Assembly: GCA_949316495.1 (NCBI GenBank) | Contig: OX439002.1 | Coordinates: 16,486,001-16,550,000 of the forward strand | DNA: 64,000 bases | Reading direction: 5' to 3' | Source of the DNA: Amphiduros pacificus | Taxonomy: Eukaryota; Annelida; Polychaeta; Phyllodocida; Hesionidae | Shown here: positions 37,159 to 49,700 of the stretch, in pieces | Layout of the letters: the number at the start of each line of letters is the position of its first letter | Numbering within the stretch: position 1 is the first letter of the stretch | The notes under the pieces: model-generated | What the model was told of the DNA's origin: nothing | What the model saw: the letters and a program-made list of their open reading frames with translations, nothing else | Databases searched by the model: none | Program-made: the position numbers and the translations under genes

Positions 37159-37534
37159 TTAGGGGCGATCCATTTGATTTTTGTGGGGTGGGGTGGGAGA
37201 TTTTGGAAAAAAAAATTATTCACCCACCCCATCCCAGAAAAAAAAATTATTCATTCACCCTACCAAAGAAAAAAAATTTATTCATCCACCCTACCAAAGA
37301 AAAAAAATTTATTCATCCAGTACTGCTGTCCCACCCCACCCCACAAAAATCAAATGGATCGCCCCTAACAAGAAAAAAAATTTATTCACCCACCCCACAC
37401 CAGAAAAAAAAATTATTCACCCACCCCACACCAGAAAAAAAAATTATTCATCCACCCTACCAAAGAAAAAAAAATTATTCATCCAGTACTGCTGTCCCAC
37501 CCCACCCCACAAAAATCAAATGGATCACCCCTTA
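37159..37534. mobile_element. MITE-like element with perfect 40-bp terminal inverted repeats and a duplicated right half
   Basis: The left end 37159-37198 (TTAGGGGCGATCCATTTGAT and on) is a perfect inverted match to 37329-37368 (ending ATGGATCGCCCCTAA). The 210-bp element between holds several copies of an A-rich/CACCC unit (AAAAAAAATTATTCACCCAC). A second copy of the interior plus right terminus follows at 37370-37534, with its end slightly changed (ATGGATCACCCCTTAG). No coding capacity exists, so it is non-autonomous. The TTA/TAA outer bases suggest a TTA or TTAA target preference, but no flanking duplication is clear. Repetitive open frames over it are artefacts. Confidence 0.85.
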
Positions 37535-38704
37535 GGAACGTTTCTGCCTGCGAAAGTACAAACCAGTTATGGGGAGGCCCATTTCTTTGGGAATAGACCT
37601 TTTTCCTGTTGATATGTAATGATATAAGTGTCTTGCATCAATATGGTTTTGGTCCAGAATATTCATAGATCATCCTAACTTGATATACCAATTGAAAAAA
37701 ATAGACTTAAACACAAAATATTTGGCAAATCCATGGTTTCATCCTCTTTCTTGTATCAATTTGGATTTGATCAAGAGAATCCAAAGACCTCCTGGTTTGA
37801 TATACCGATCTGTGATATTTTATTCTCGAAATGTATTTAAATTTGTATATAAAAATACTTTCATGCATAAGAATACAATATTTATATATCGTATATTAAA
37901 TAACTTCATGACAAGACGAAATTGCCGAGATCAGCGTTCACTTCTAAGAACAGTACTTAGTGCCCAGGACTTAGTCATGAGAATAAAATAATGGTTTGTT
38001 GAAATGAAATGTATACTTTTAATTACTTGTGTACTTCTATGTGTCGATGTGTGTATTAAATATAAAAAACATGTACATATAGACTGGTAATATGTCATAT
38101 TGACGACGCATGGACCTCTCAAATGTATTCTAAATTTAATTAAACATATAGTTAGTGAATAAAGATATTTCATAATGATAATGCAAAGGATACTTGTAAA
38201 AAATGAGATTTAGTCTTTGGAATGATGCACGTACATGCAAATACATGGCAAAATCACATACACGTAATTTCTTACAAAATATAAATGGCAATTTTAGCCC
38301 CCATTTTTGCAGGATATTTTAGCCTTTATAATCTCTGGTGTGTGGGTTGTTGAGATATGACGAGGCACACCATGACCCCTGTTTCCATGTACTTCACATG
38401 AAATAGAACAAATGCAAGACTGTTTTCATGGTGCTTGCGAAGATGATTGAACTGTCCCCCAAACAGCTTACTGTAATAGTTTGCTTGTCCACATCTGTAG
38501 TATAGTAACTTTTGGCAGACTGCTGCTAGTGATATGACTCCATTCATGTTAGGAACATTGAGCCATATAACATTGGTTCATCAACTGGAATGCAGGAAAA
38601 ACCTTGTTACCCATAGCACAAAAAGTTTTGTAATAATCTGTGGTGTCAACAACTATAGTATAGCTAGCCAGATTCCTTATGCTATATACATTATATTCAT
38701 GTAT
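37535..38704. other. AT-rich intergenic sequence; nothing recognised
   Basis: Short open frames only. Two AATAAA hexamers (37983, 38158) could serve the upstream ABCA transcript. Confidence 0.4.
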
Positions 38705-39550
38705 TTGCTTCATTGTACATCAAGTTTCCATGGAGAGGGCCACACCGTGTAAACTGCTGATTAAATAATGCCTTTACAGGGTACACAATACACCTTTCTT
38801 CAAGCTGTGCATATGCATACAAGCAGCTGTATTGGGTAAAGATAGTAACAACAGAGACTAGAGAATGTTGCAAATGTAATAAGGGTGGGAACTGATCACT
38901 GTCCATCTTAGTCACAGCTGCTTAGAAACCCAAATAATCAAAGGATCATTGACATATCCCTATGCAACATAAGGCTATATAATCAGGAATGAAGGCTCAA
39001 TCTCCCTAATGTCCTTTATATTATGTATCCTTATATAACTTATGGGACATCCAAAGTGTAAAAATATACAATAAATATACATGTTTGAGACATTTTTCCA
39101 TGCAGTGACAGCACTGCGCAGAAAAAATAACACCACATGGGGATAAATTCAATGAATAAATCACTCTTAATTAATTCAGATCACAAAAAAGTTTTTTAAA
39201 TGTCTGAGTAAATCATTACATGACTACAATTGGTCAAGCGTGCTATTGCTTAGATGCATATGGCCAAATATAACTTCCATGTTGCCAACTATAGCTCCTA
39301 ATCTGTTGGATGCTCAGATGCCTCATCTATAAACTCTATACAACCTAGTTCCATTAGAGGAGATGAACAAATGATGTAACTAACAGACACACACATGGGC
39401 ACAGGACAGACATACTGATCATCAAGAGATACTGGAAGTTACTGTTCAGCCTCAATGACCTGACTAAAGAGTTCCTGATAGATGAGAGAGAGAAATGACA
39501 CTGCCTGTTGATTGGACAGGACCAGTATGTGTTTTCCATTACCAATGTTG
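38705..39550. repeat. dispersed repeat R3, copy A
   Basis: Shares an ordered series of blocks with 39985-40740 and 57140-57670: AAGTTTCCATGGAGAGG, CACACCGTGTAA, GCTGATTAAATAATGCC, GGATCATTGACATATCCC, then an ACAC-rich stretch and AGATACTGGAAGTTACT. It is diverged, carries no coding region and its class is unknown. It is recognised only by comparison within this window. Confidence 0.6.
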
Positions 39551-39984
39551 ATTGAGGTCATTTTTAATGGGATGGCCCTGAGAATCCCTAAATGATAATC
39601 TCCATAAGAGAGAATTTATCATTTAACATATATCATTTTATGTTTGCAAGACTTCAGAAAATCTATTTTTCTTGTGTCTTTTTTTCTCATATGAGTTAAG
39701 TGTCATTGTGACATTTTCCAATGAATATGGACCCAAATTAATGGTTTTCAAAGGAGAATATACAGTGCAAGTCTACTCGTTTCACCACATATAGTGTCAT
39801 TGAAGACTGTTGTACTTTGGTGGTCACCATTCCATCTTTGATAACCTGATGAGTTTTAAGTTTATTCCATGTACAATCGAACAATTGATGATAAAGGCTT
39901 ATAAATAATGCCTCATTGGTTACTTGTAAGTAATACACTGTTAAATATCAGGACCCCTTCCCATCCCCATGCCAGCTGCCTGAA

Positions 39985-40740
39985 TACAGATAACAACATA
40001 GTCTACTGTGTACCTTGTTAACACCACACAAGATTCCATGCTGGGGGACACACTGTGTAAGCTGTTGCTTAGATAATGCTTAAATAGATATACAACACTC
40101 AACACAAGCAGTACCTAAGTCAGAGGTTAGTTTAAGCACTGGTTCAAATGTAGGTCAATAGCACCAATAAAGAAACTATAGAGTGCTGTGTAAGTGATAA
40201 GGGATCTGATCACTACCCTACTTAGTGACAGTTGCCTAGCAACCCATAAGATCAAAAGATCATTCCCATGTCTCCTGATCGATGTTACATATGATGTTAA
40301 GTTTATGTAACCAGCAACCAGCAGCCAAGGATCAATGGATCAATCCCCCAATGTCCCTGATATCATGCAACCTAATAATACAACTTGTTTGAGACTGCAG
40401 TGTGCATTGTTCCAAAAATATTGACTTGATGTCCATACATGATATGAATTATATATGATATGCATCATATATAAAGATACCCAGTACCTTATATTTAAAA
40501 CATTTTCACTGGAGGGGACAAACAAAACAAGACATAACAGCCACACACACACAAAGGACAGTGGTTTCTAAGAGGTATTGAAAGTTATCTTCCAGTACCT
40601 TAATTGCACTTCTATTAGTATTTGTGCACATGTAATCAATTTTCTTTGAAATTGATTGGCTAATAAACAGGTTGATCATATTTAACCTTTCTCCCAAATT
40701 TGGAAACAAGTACTCTGTGTAGTGAGGTACAATCATATAC
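39985..40740. repeat. dispersed repeat R3, copy B
   Basis: Aligns with copies A and C: GATTCCATGCTGGGGGACAC, CTGTGTAAGCTG, GGTTAGTTTAAGCACTGGTT, GGGATCTGATCACTACCC, GATCAAAAGATCATTCCC, then an ACACAC stretch and AAGAGGTATTGAAAGTTA. The TGGTTCAA-type segment is reminiscent of a polymerase III B box, but that is weak. Confidence 0.6.
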
Positions 40741-41330
40741 TGTTACCCACTAGTGGTGAGCATCCGTCGTTGGGGGACGTGGACGGGGGATCAATACTCT
40801 ACCACATAGATAGATACTCTAACCTACTCTACTGTACTGTACTGTACTGTATTATCAGTATAGCTCGCTAACTCGCTGGCTGTGAGTTTGGGCACGGATC
40901 CTAGCTACCATGTTATACCCTCATATGGATGATGGGAAATAAGGACTGCAGACACAGGATTTACACAGTGCAATAGTTACCTTTATTCAGTGCTGTGATT
41001 CCTCCTTGTCTGGTTAGGCCGGCATGGCAATGAGCGAGGCATATGAATTACCAACTTTGCATGATACTTATGAAACCCTGACTATACGCAAAACACCCAA
41101 GTCTAGAGTCGTGGATCTTCAGTGGCAAGTGGTCGCTGATCTTAATCCCCCGCATCCACGGTTGCGCGTCTCTTTTAAGGGGCCACTCCACGTCATCTCT
41201 GGGGGCTTGCCTACGTGGCTTCCTCACGCGTCATCAGATGGACTCGTCCTGCCTGCGTATCTAACTTCGGCTCGTCCGTCTAACACGTGAATTCACGGAG
41301 TGGTGGTTATGGTGACTCATCAACCATCAG
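40741..41330. other. GC-rich, compositionally foreign island of unknown origin
   Basis: This ~590-bp block is clearly richer in GC than its flanks. It contains an ACTGT microsatellite (CTGTACTGTACTGTACTGTA near 40835) and an 88-codon open frame (41024-41290) without a recognised domain. The piece TAGCTCGCTAACTCGCTGGC followed by GTTTGGGCACGGATCC loosely resembles tRNA-derived A and B boxes. It could be a SINE, a solo terminal repeat or an unrelated insertion; nothing decides between them. Confidence 0.35.
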
Positions 41331-41620
41331 TATCGTGTGTTATTGCCTATGAATGTCTATATATTTCCAAGAGTCTCTGGGTGTGTATTCTATATCCTAC
41401 AATACTACCTCTGGGAGTATGTTATTTTTGCAGACCAGGATTCTGCATATATGCATATAATTACCATGCAGTTGGTTGAATCTTATACATGCTCATGCAT
41501 AATGCCACAATCATACATGTGTACATGCCTATTTCTGATGTTCAAATATAATTAAGAATGGATCATTTATAATTTGGTGGTGTCTTTTGGAAATATCAAG
41601 TTGGGAAGACAAAACAAAAA

Positions 41621-44600
41621 ACATAACCCCATGGGTTGAAAACACATGAACTGAGATAAAGTGCAATAAGCAACCAGGTTATGATTTTCCATACAAGATC
41701 CCAAATCAGTTTTGATGACATATTCATTCATATTTTGCAAATCATTATCATGTTACCAATGCAATATTTCATGCACAAAATTTGTGATTTTTTTCAAAAA
41801 TCTAATAGCTATCACTAAGTTGTCAAGGGGGCTGCCATTTTGAATAACATAGCCAATGAGAATCAAGATAACAAGTTGGGGCCAAATTTGATATGTAACA
41901 TGCATTTTGATTGGTCAAAATCACTATCTGCTCAATTCTGCTCTTGAAAAGGATTTAAATGATCATTTAGGAAGAAATGTTCAAAAATATTACAAAAAAG
42001 CAATGATATGCATAGGTCAAAGGCCATTGATATATGTTTATTCACTTTTGATGGTTGTGAGATTTTGTATACAAATTTTGAATTGAAGGTCAATGTGTCA
42101 AGGTCAAAGGTCACATGACTAAGAAATTATAACGAGGCACAGCTATGACCTAAGACATTTCTGTATACCAAGTTTTCATTTCCTCTAATAAGTGGTTGGT
42201 AAGATATGCTCCGTACAAAATTTGTGACCTCGAGGTCACTGCACTAAGGTCATTGGTGACATCACTAAGATTTGAAGGAATCTGAACCTTCACCTCAATA
42301 TCTACCTCTGTATAAGACTTGAAACATATATTACTGGTAGTTTTGGAGAATATTTTTTTTAAACATAGTGTTGATACATAACAGATATTTAGTATTTCCA
42401 GTTCATCGTTCATGAGCTATGGCCTGCACAATAATACAAAGGTCAAAGTCACAGAATCAAGGTCAAGGGTCAAGTCTGTATAAAATGTATATGGTGTTTA
42501 AAAGAGTGTTGATATATAGCAGATATGAACTAGGTTTCATTCACTTTTAATGCTCGAGATGTTGCATGTTCACAAATTTTGAATTCAAGGTCAATGTGTC
42601 AAGGTCAAAGGTCACATGACTAAGAAAGTATGACTAGGCACGGCTATGACCTAAAACATTCCAATATACCAAGATTTAATTTCTTCTTGTAAGTGGTTGC
42701 TGAGATATGCTCCTTACAAAATTTGTGACATCAAGGTCATTGCACTAAGGCCAATGGTGACATCACTGAGAATTGAAGGTATCTGAATCTTCAACTCTCT
42801 ATCTAGCTCTGTATAAAATAGTGTTGGTATATAAAAGATATGAAGTGCATTTAATTCACTTCTAATGGTTATGATGTGGAATGTTCACAAATTTTGAATT
42901 CAAGGTCAATATGTCAAGGTCAAAGGTCACATGACTAAGAAAGTATGATGAGGCACGGCTATGACCTAAGACATTTCTGTATACCAAGTTTTAATTTCTT
43001 CTTATAAGTAGTTGCTGAGATATACTCCTTACAAAATTTGAAACATCAAGGTCACTGCATTAAGGTCAATGGTGACATCACTAAGATTTGAAGGAATCTG
43101 AATCTTCAACTCTCTATCTACCTCTGTATTAAATATGAAACAAATATTACTGGTAGTTTTGGAGGAGAAGATTTTTAAACATAGTGTTAGTATATAACAG
43201 ATATGAAGTGTTTTTTATTCACTTCTGATGGTTGTGATGTGGCATATTCACAAATTTTGAATTCAAGGTCAATGTGTCAAGGTCGAAGGTCACATGACTA
43301 AAATTGTATGACGAGGCACAGCTTTAACATAAGACATTCCTGTATACCAAGATTTAATTTCTTCTTGTAAGTGGTTGCTGAGATATGCTCCTTACAAAAT
43401 TTGTGACATCAAGGTCACTGCACTAAGGTCAATGGTGACATCACTGAGAATTGAAGGAATCTAAATCTTCAACTCTCTATCTAGCTCTGTATAAAATAGT
43501 GTTGGTATATAAAAGATATGAGGTGCATTTAATTCACTTCTAATGGTTATGATGTGGCATGCTCACAAATTTTGAATTCAAGGTCATTGTGTCAAGGTCA
43601 AAGGTCACATGACTAAGAAAGTATGATGAGGCACGGCTATGACCTAAGACATTTCTGTATACCAAGTTTTAATTTCTTCTTATAAGTAGTTGCTGAGATA
43701 TACTCCTTACAAAATTTGTGACATCAAGGTCACTGCATTAAGGTCAATGGTGACATCACTAAGATTTGAAGGAATCTGAATCTTCAACTCTCTATCTACC
43801 TCTGTATTAAATATGAAACAAATATTACTGGTAGTTTTGGAGGAGAAGATTTTTAAACATAGTGTTAGTATATAACAGATATGAAGTGTTTTTTATTCAC
43901 TTCTGATGGTTGTGATGTGGCATATTCACAAATTTTGAATTCAAGGTCAATGTGTCAAGGTCGAAGGTCACATGACTAAAATTGTATGACGAGGCACAGC
44001 TTTAACATAAGACATTCCTGTATACCAAGATTTAATTTCTTCTTGTAAGTGGTTGCTGAGATATGCTCCTTACAAAATTTGTGACATCAAGGTCACTGCA
44101 CTAAGGTCAATGGTGACATCACTGAGAATTGAAGGAATCTAAATCTTCAACTCTCTATCTAGCTCTGTATAAAATAGTGTTGGTATATAAAAGATATGAA
44201 GTGCATTTAATTCACTTCTAATGGTTATGATGTGGCATGTTCACAAATTTTGAATTCAAGGTCAATGTGTCAAGGTCAAAGGTCACATGACTAAGAAAGT
44301 ATGATGAGGCACGGCTATGACCTAAGACATTTCTGTATACCAAGTTTTAATTTCTTCTTATAAGTAGTTGCTGAGATATACTCCTTACAAAATTTGAAAC
44401 ATCAAGGTCACTGCATTAAGGTCAATGGTGACATCACTAAGATTTGAAGGAATCTGAATCTTCAACTCTCTATCTACCTCTGTATTGAATATGAAACAAA
44501 TATTACTGGTAGTTTTGGAGGAGAAGATTTTTAAACATAGTGTTAGTATATAACAGATATGAAGTGTTTTTATTCACTTCTGATGGTTGTGATGTGGCAT

Positions 44601-44988
44601 GTTCACAAATTTTGAATTCAAGGTCAATGTGTCAAGGTCAAAAGTCACATGACTAAAATTGTATGACAAGGCACAGCTTTAACATACAACATTTCTGCAT
44701 ACCAAGTTTTCATATCCTGTAATAAGTAGTTGCTGAGATATGCTCCTTACAAAATTTGTGACCTCAAGGTCACTGCACTAAGGTCAATGGTGACATCACT
44801 AAGATTTAAAGGAATCTGAATCTTCAACTATATATCTACCTCTATATAAAATATGAAAGATGTAGTACTGGTAGTTTTGGAGAAGAAGATTTTTAAAGAA
44901 ATGTTGACAGACGGACGGACAGACGGACGGACAGACATTTTCCCCCTCCTAAAGCTCTGCGAGCTAAAGTCTCAGCAGAGCTAAAAAA
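41621..44988. mobile_element. HINE-like (Helentron-type, 'pearl'-like) element, family 1, copy 1
   Basis: The start is ACATAACCCCATGGGTTGA, which contains a short palindrome. The 3' end is a hairpin (AGCTCTGC ... GCAGAGCT) followed by TAAAAAAT. Just inside is a GACGGACAGACGG microsatellite. The body from about 42070 is a tandem array of two alternating monomers (~317 and ~362 bp) in a ~680-bp higher-order unit, rich in AAGGTCAAAGGTCAC. Relative to copy 2 it has lost about 20 bp after the palindrome, which removes the 5' subterminal TAGCTCTGCTGAC. It has no coding capacity, so it would depend on a Helitron/Helentron-encoded protein in trans. The class call is by structure only. It lies in the intergenic region downstream of the carrier gene. 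Confidence 0.6.
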
Positions 44989-46712
44989 TTGCACGGAATA
45001 ATAAAAAAATAACATTGCCAACATATTGGATGAAGGTCACAACAATTGACAAGAGAATGATATCAGATCTTGATGTGGTGCATCTATGATTATTGCATTT
45101 ACAAAAAGAGGCAGAAGCCCAGACAGTAGCTTTGGCAATACCACAAAAACACAACTCAATGTATAAGACTATCACTCTTTATTATATTTTCTTTAAATTT
45201 ATATGATTTTTAATATTCTTTTGGACTCAATTTGTTTTTAATTTAAAAATAGTGAAAAACTAACAATTTTATTTAAAACAATAAGTCATCTCATATATTT
45301 TACATTCTTTATATGAGCACAGGCAGTGAACTTCTTTATAGTCATTTTGATCAGTATTGCCCACTTGTTAAATTAATATTTTCATATTCCCTACATCTTT
45401 TTACTATTTACGCAAAACCAATCTCTGTCTATGTGGATAATAAGAACAATTTCTTAACAGTCAAGTAACTTTTATATTTACTGAGTGTATGATAAATCAT
45501 CTTTTGAGCAATTACTGGGTTAAAATGACAAATAGTATTCACATATAACATTTTCTATGTTCAAAGTTTATGTTTTTTTAAAATATCACATACTCATCTT
45601 TTCTCACAATTCAATGGTGATTTATTGAAGAATGCAACATTCCTGCACATAGTTACAATTTCTAATTGTTCATGAATCTGAATTTAATTGGTGATGTTGG
45701 CATTTCCTAAATCTATATGAAATCTACACCAGGCAGACCAAAGCTTATTAACAAACAATGAAGGTCCAAAAATATTGTGTTACAATTGAACTTATATTGT
45801 CATACCATTATAAAATCAGATAAACTCTCCAATTGAACAATTTGTCATAAATAATCTCATGCAATTTGCAAATATGATGACTATTTAAATAAATCTATAA
45901 ATAAATCTATTTAAAACCAGACATGAATCACATTCAAATTTGTACAATCTTTAATTTTATACATTCACAGCCTTAATAGTGGCAGCATCATATTTGTTTC
46001 AATATTTACAAATCATTAGTACTATTAATGTTTCACACAATATTTATAAATGTGAAAAAGTTTATGGTGTTGGGGTTTTGAAGGAGTCTCTGGAACCCAA
46101 AGCCAAAAACTGAAGCTTGAATATCTAAAATATCTACACTTTTCACATTCAGAGATTAAATTCTAATGTTAAGGATGTAAAATAATTGTTTTCTTTTCCT
46201 GATCTTACCAATAATAAAATGTTTGTCACAACCTGAGACATTGTATTCCCCCCACATTACCTATGATTCAGTTAAGCAATTTGAACACTTAAGTGGGAAG
46301 TAATTCATTCTCATTTCTAAGCCTACAAATTGTAAATATACATCTGAAACAATTTCTAACAAATCTGGAGTGCTTTACAAGACACATGTGATAGACAGGA
46401 TGAGGAAATAACAATTAACAGCATATCTACTATCTGACATTACTTGTTACACAAAGGATGCCCAGCCAAATTTACAGAAAATCTTAAATATTTAATCAAA
46501 AGGGAAATAAGAGGTCAATCGACCAAATTCTGATAATAAAACAACCTACTGGAATAATGAAGCAAAGTACACCTCGGTATTACATATGATAAGGCACAAT
46601 TGATATTTTACAGCAATTGTTCAAAGATACCTATCATTATCACAATATAGCTGATTACAGATTTTGTTTACTTTATTTTGAATACTTTGTACTGGTCTAT
46701 GTTCCACCAAGG
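44989..46712. other. AT-rich intergenic sequence, 3' flank of the carrier gene
   Basis: No gene, array or element recognised. TTTATT at 46672-46677 is AATAAA on the minus strand, 36 nt beyond the carrier stop codon, and is a possible though unusually close polyadenylation signal. Confidence 0.4.
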
Positions 46713-49700
46713 TCAAAATGAGCTTGTTCCAGCGACCTTACGAATTTGTTCATATGATAACCAGAATGTTAATGACCAAGGTGCCTGAAAATATGAAATG
46801 TAAGCAATGCATTTTTTAATTGACTGATTGAACAGTAATTGTGCAATTTGGTCATGTTTAGATTAGTTACAGAGGGCAATATACCAACTAAATTTTGTAT
46901 ACAGGATAAGGATTATACATTTTCAAAATAAATATGAGCTACTAATAAAGAGTAAACATGAATTTAAATCTTAAATCATAAATAATATATGTATATATAA
47001 GTTTATCTTCAATAATAACAATCTGATCTTTTCTCAGTCTGACATATCTTACAACTTACCATTCTTGCCCATATGGGCAGAAAGCCCTTGTATAATGCAA
47101 AAAAGCCCTCTTTTTGGACTGTTTGCACAAGACAATCCCATGAAGACTTGTACAGCAACCCTCTATAAAATATTCCAAAAAATTCCTTCTTGTCAAATAA
47201 CTGAATGTAACATTGTAAATACTATGTGACTGATCATTGTATAAATATTAATGTTAAAATCATGTCCCCCACATTTGAACCCCCAAAAATGACAGAGTTC
47301 AAGATAATTGTTTTGTATAAAAATAACAATAAAAATGAATTCAGCTTTTAATGTGCCAAAGGATAAAGGAAGGCATTTTCTTTGGATTAAGGTTTTTAAA
47401 ATTTTATCAATTTTAATCATTTTAGATTCAAAGTTGAAGTAAAAATAAAACAAATATGGTTTTTTGGTAACAATTAAAGAAAGGATAGAGCTGACTTGGA
47501 AAACATTTTTGGGAATAACTGCATTGCCAATCTGCATAACTAAGGCATTGATCTTTAGCTAGAATGATGTTATTTTGCTTAAATAGACAGAATTTTAAAT
47601 AACATCTGACAACTCATGTACTTTTTGGTTTTTGTAATTCAAATATATGTAAACTTTTGACAATGTTTGGAAATTTTTGACATGACTTTGATATCATGAA
47701 GAAATGTCCCTGTTCCCCCTAATGTAACAAATCTGTAGAAGATTAATATTTGAGATAATTGTGCTGACCTGTTATTTTTGGTGGGTTGATTCATGTAGCG
47801 AGTCTTTACAACATCTGCAGGAGTACCTAATATAGCTGAGACAAAGCCTGAGCACCCACTAGATGGCATAATGAAATAACAATTAAAAGGATTAGTAATA
47901 TGTACTGCTTTTATAGAGAAAACATGAATTTGAGCTTATAATTGAATGTTGCTCAAAGAGCAAGTAAAAAGACTCAATATCTTAATAATTGTCCAGATCC
48001 CAATGGTCTGATACTTTAAAATACTCTAAAACTATTAAGATATTTCAGTGAAAAATAATCTTACCTGGCAGTGGCATGGCAAAAATGGTTGTCTTCTAGG
48101 CTTGTGTGTTTTAAGAGCTGGTGTTTGGCAGTATCATATGTTGCTAAATCTAAAATATAAATATAAGAGTCACTCCATGCAGAGATATTGCTAGAAGAAA
48201 ATGCTTACATGACTTTCATCTCCTTAAAGTGATGAGACAATATAAAAAGTTAAATGATACAATGTTATAGGGGTATTTTAAGGGCATTTTTGTAGGACTG
48301 TAAAACAAGCAATCACTGTACATTGCTATACTATTTCTCACCAAATGGCGAGTACAAAGTAACTATGGAACACATCTAAGAACACCACAAATTATGTGAA
48401 AACCTCAGATGGGTCCATTGTTCCCTTTGGCATGGATCAGAATGAGACTTTTGTGATTTTAATAAGCCATTGTCTCATGTCTCCCCCAAACAAGACCCTG
48501 CCCTGACAATAATATATCTTACTGAGGAATAGCCAAGAAATCAAACCAATATTATTGTAGGTTATGATGTATACCAAATATGAAATAACTCTTTACAGAA
48601 ATCTTCCAGTCAATTATTTTATAATCAATGTCATAGCTGCAAAGCCTATGGTCAAAAAGTCCAAATAACATGTTTCACACCATCCCTTAAAATCATCATT
48701 TTTTCCATAATATGATTGCCACATTATTTGAGTTACCATATGACAACACTTCTGCAGTTGCAGTAATAACAGCACCACCGACTCACTCTGCTATCAGAAC
48801 CTTTGAACTAATATTCCTTTTCCTGAGCAGTACATAAAATTAAAGGCATTTTTGTATGTGGTATTTTGATGGAGTGTTATTAAAAAAATAAAAACCCTGT
48901 TCTGGTAGTAACATGTCCTGAAAAAATAGGATAGGGGAAGATTGCTATTTTTATTTTATTTAGTTTTTGTTAAAAGTGATCAAATATATTGAGAATTGAT
49001 ACATATAAATAAAATTTTAACTGATATTATGTCTTTTCGCCTAAAAAGTAAAAAAAAAAAAACATCTGGGCAGGTGTCAACCCAGTCAATATGACCAACA
49101 ACAATACCCCCATTTTGCCAAGAAAAAACAAGATAATAATGCTCTGTTTCTGGATAGAGTAAAATCTAATTTTGTAATGGTAACTATGTATTATTGTTCT
49201 GTTTCTTGTCATGACTGGAGTGACAATATAAAATAACATAGGCATCAGAGATGCATCAACCCTCAGCCCTGGTAACTCATTGCACAACATTCGCTCCACA
49301 CAATATTTGTGAACAAAACGTCACTGCACCAAGGCAAATTGATGCAGGGGTAAAAAACCCATAAAATCTACTTCCTTTGATAGCTTAGGTGTGTCAAGTA
49401 TCATGAAACTGTCATCATTTACTCTAGAATTATTGATATGGGCCTGTGACCTTGAAAAGCAGGTTAAGGTCACCGTCCATCAAACTCATCTGGAGTCTTC
49501 CAAGATTCTTATGTGTGTCAATTTTCATGAAGCTGCCATCGTTTGTTCTTAAGTTATCACGATGACAAGGATGATTTCACATAATTGTCCCTGTGACCTT
49601 GAAATCAGGTGAAGGTCATGTTCCATCAAGAGAAGTCTGAGGTCTTCACCAGATGCTTGTGTGTGTCAAATCTCATAAAGCTGCCATCATTCGTTCTTGA

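Noticed and set aside
37104-37612. Lys/Pro/His-rich 143-codon frames in three phases
   Set aside because: They are translations of the A-tract/CACCC repeats inside the MITE-like element.
41024-41290. 88-codon open frame in the GC-rich island
   Set aside because: Composition explains the open frame; no domain recognised.
40741-41330. Solo terminal repeat of an LTR-type element
   Set aside because: No paired copy, no internal region and no target duplication could be shown, so no such element is claimed.
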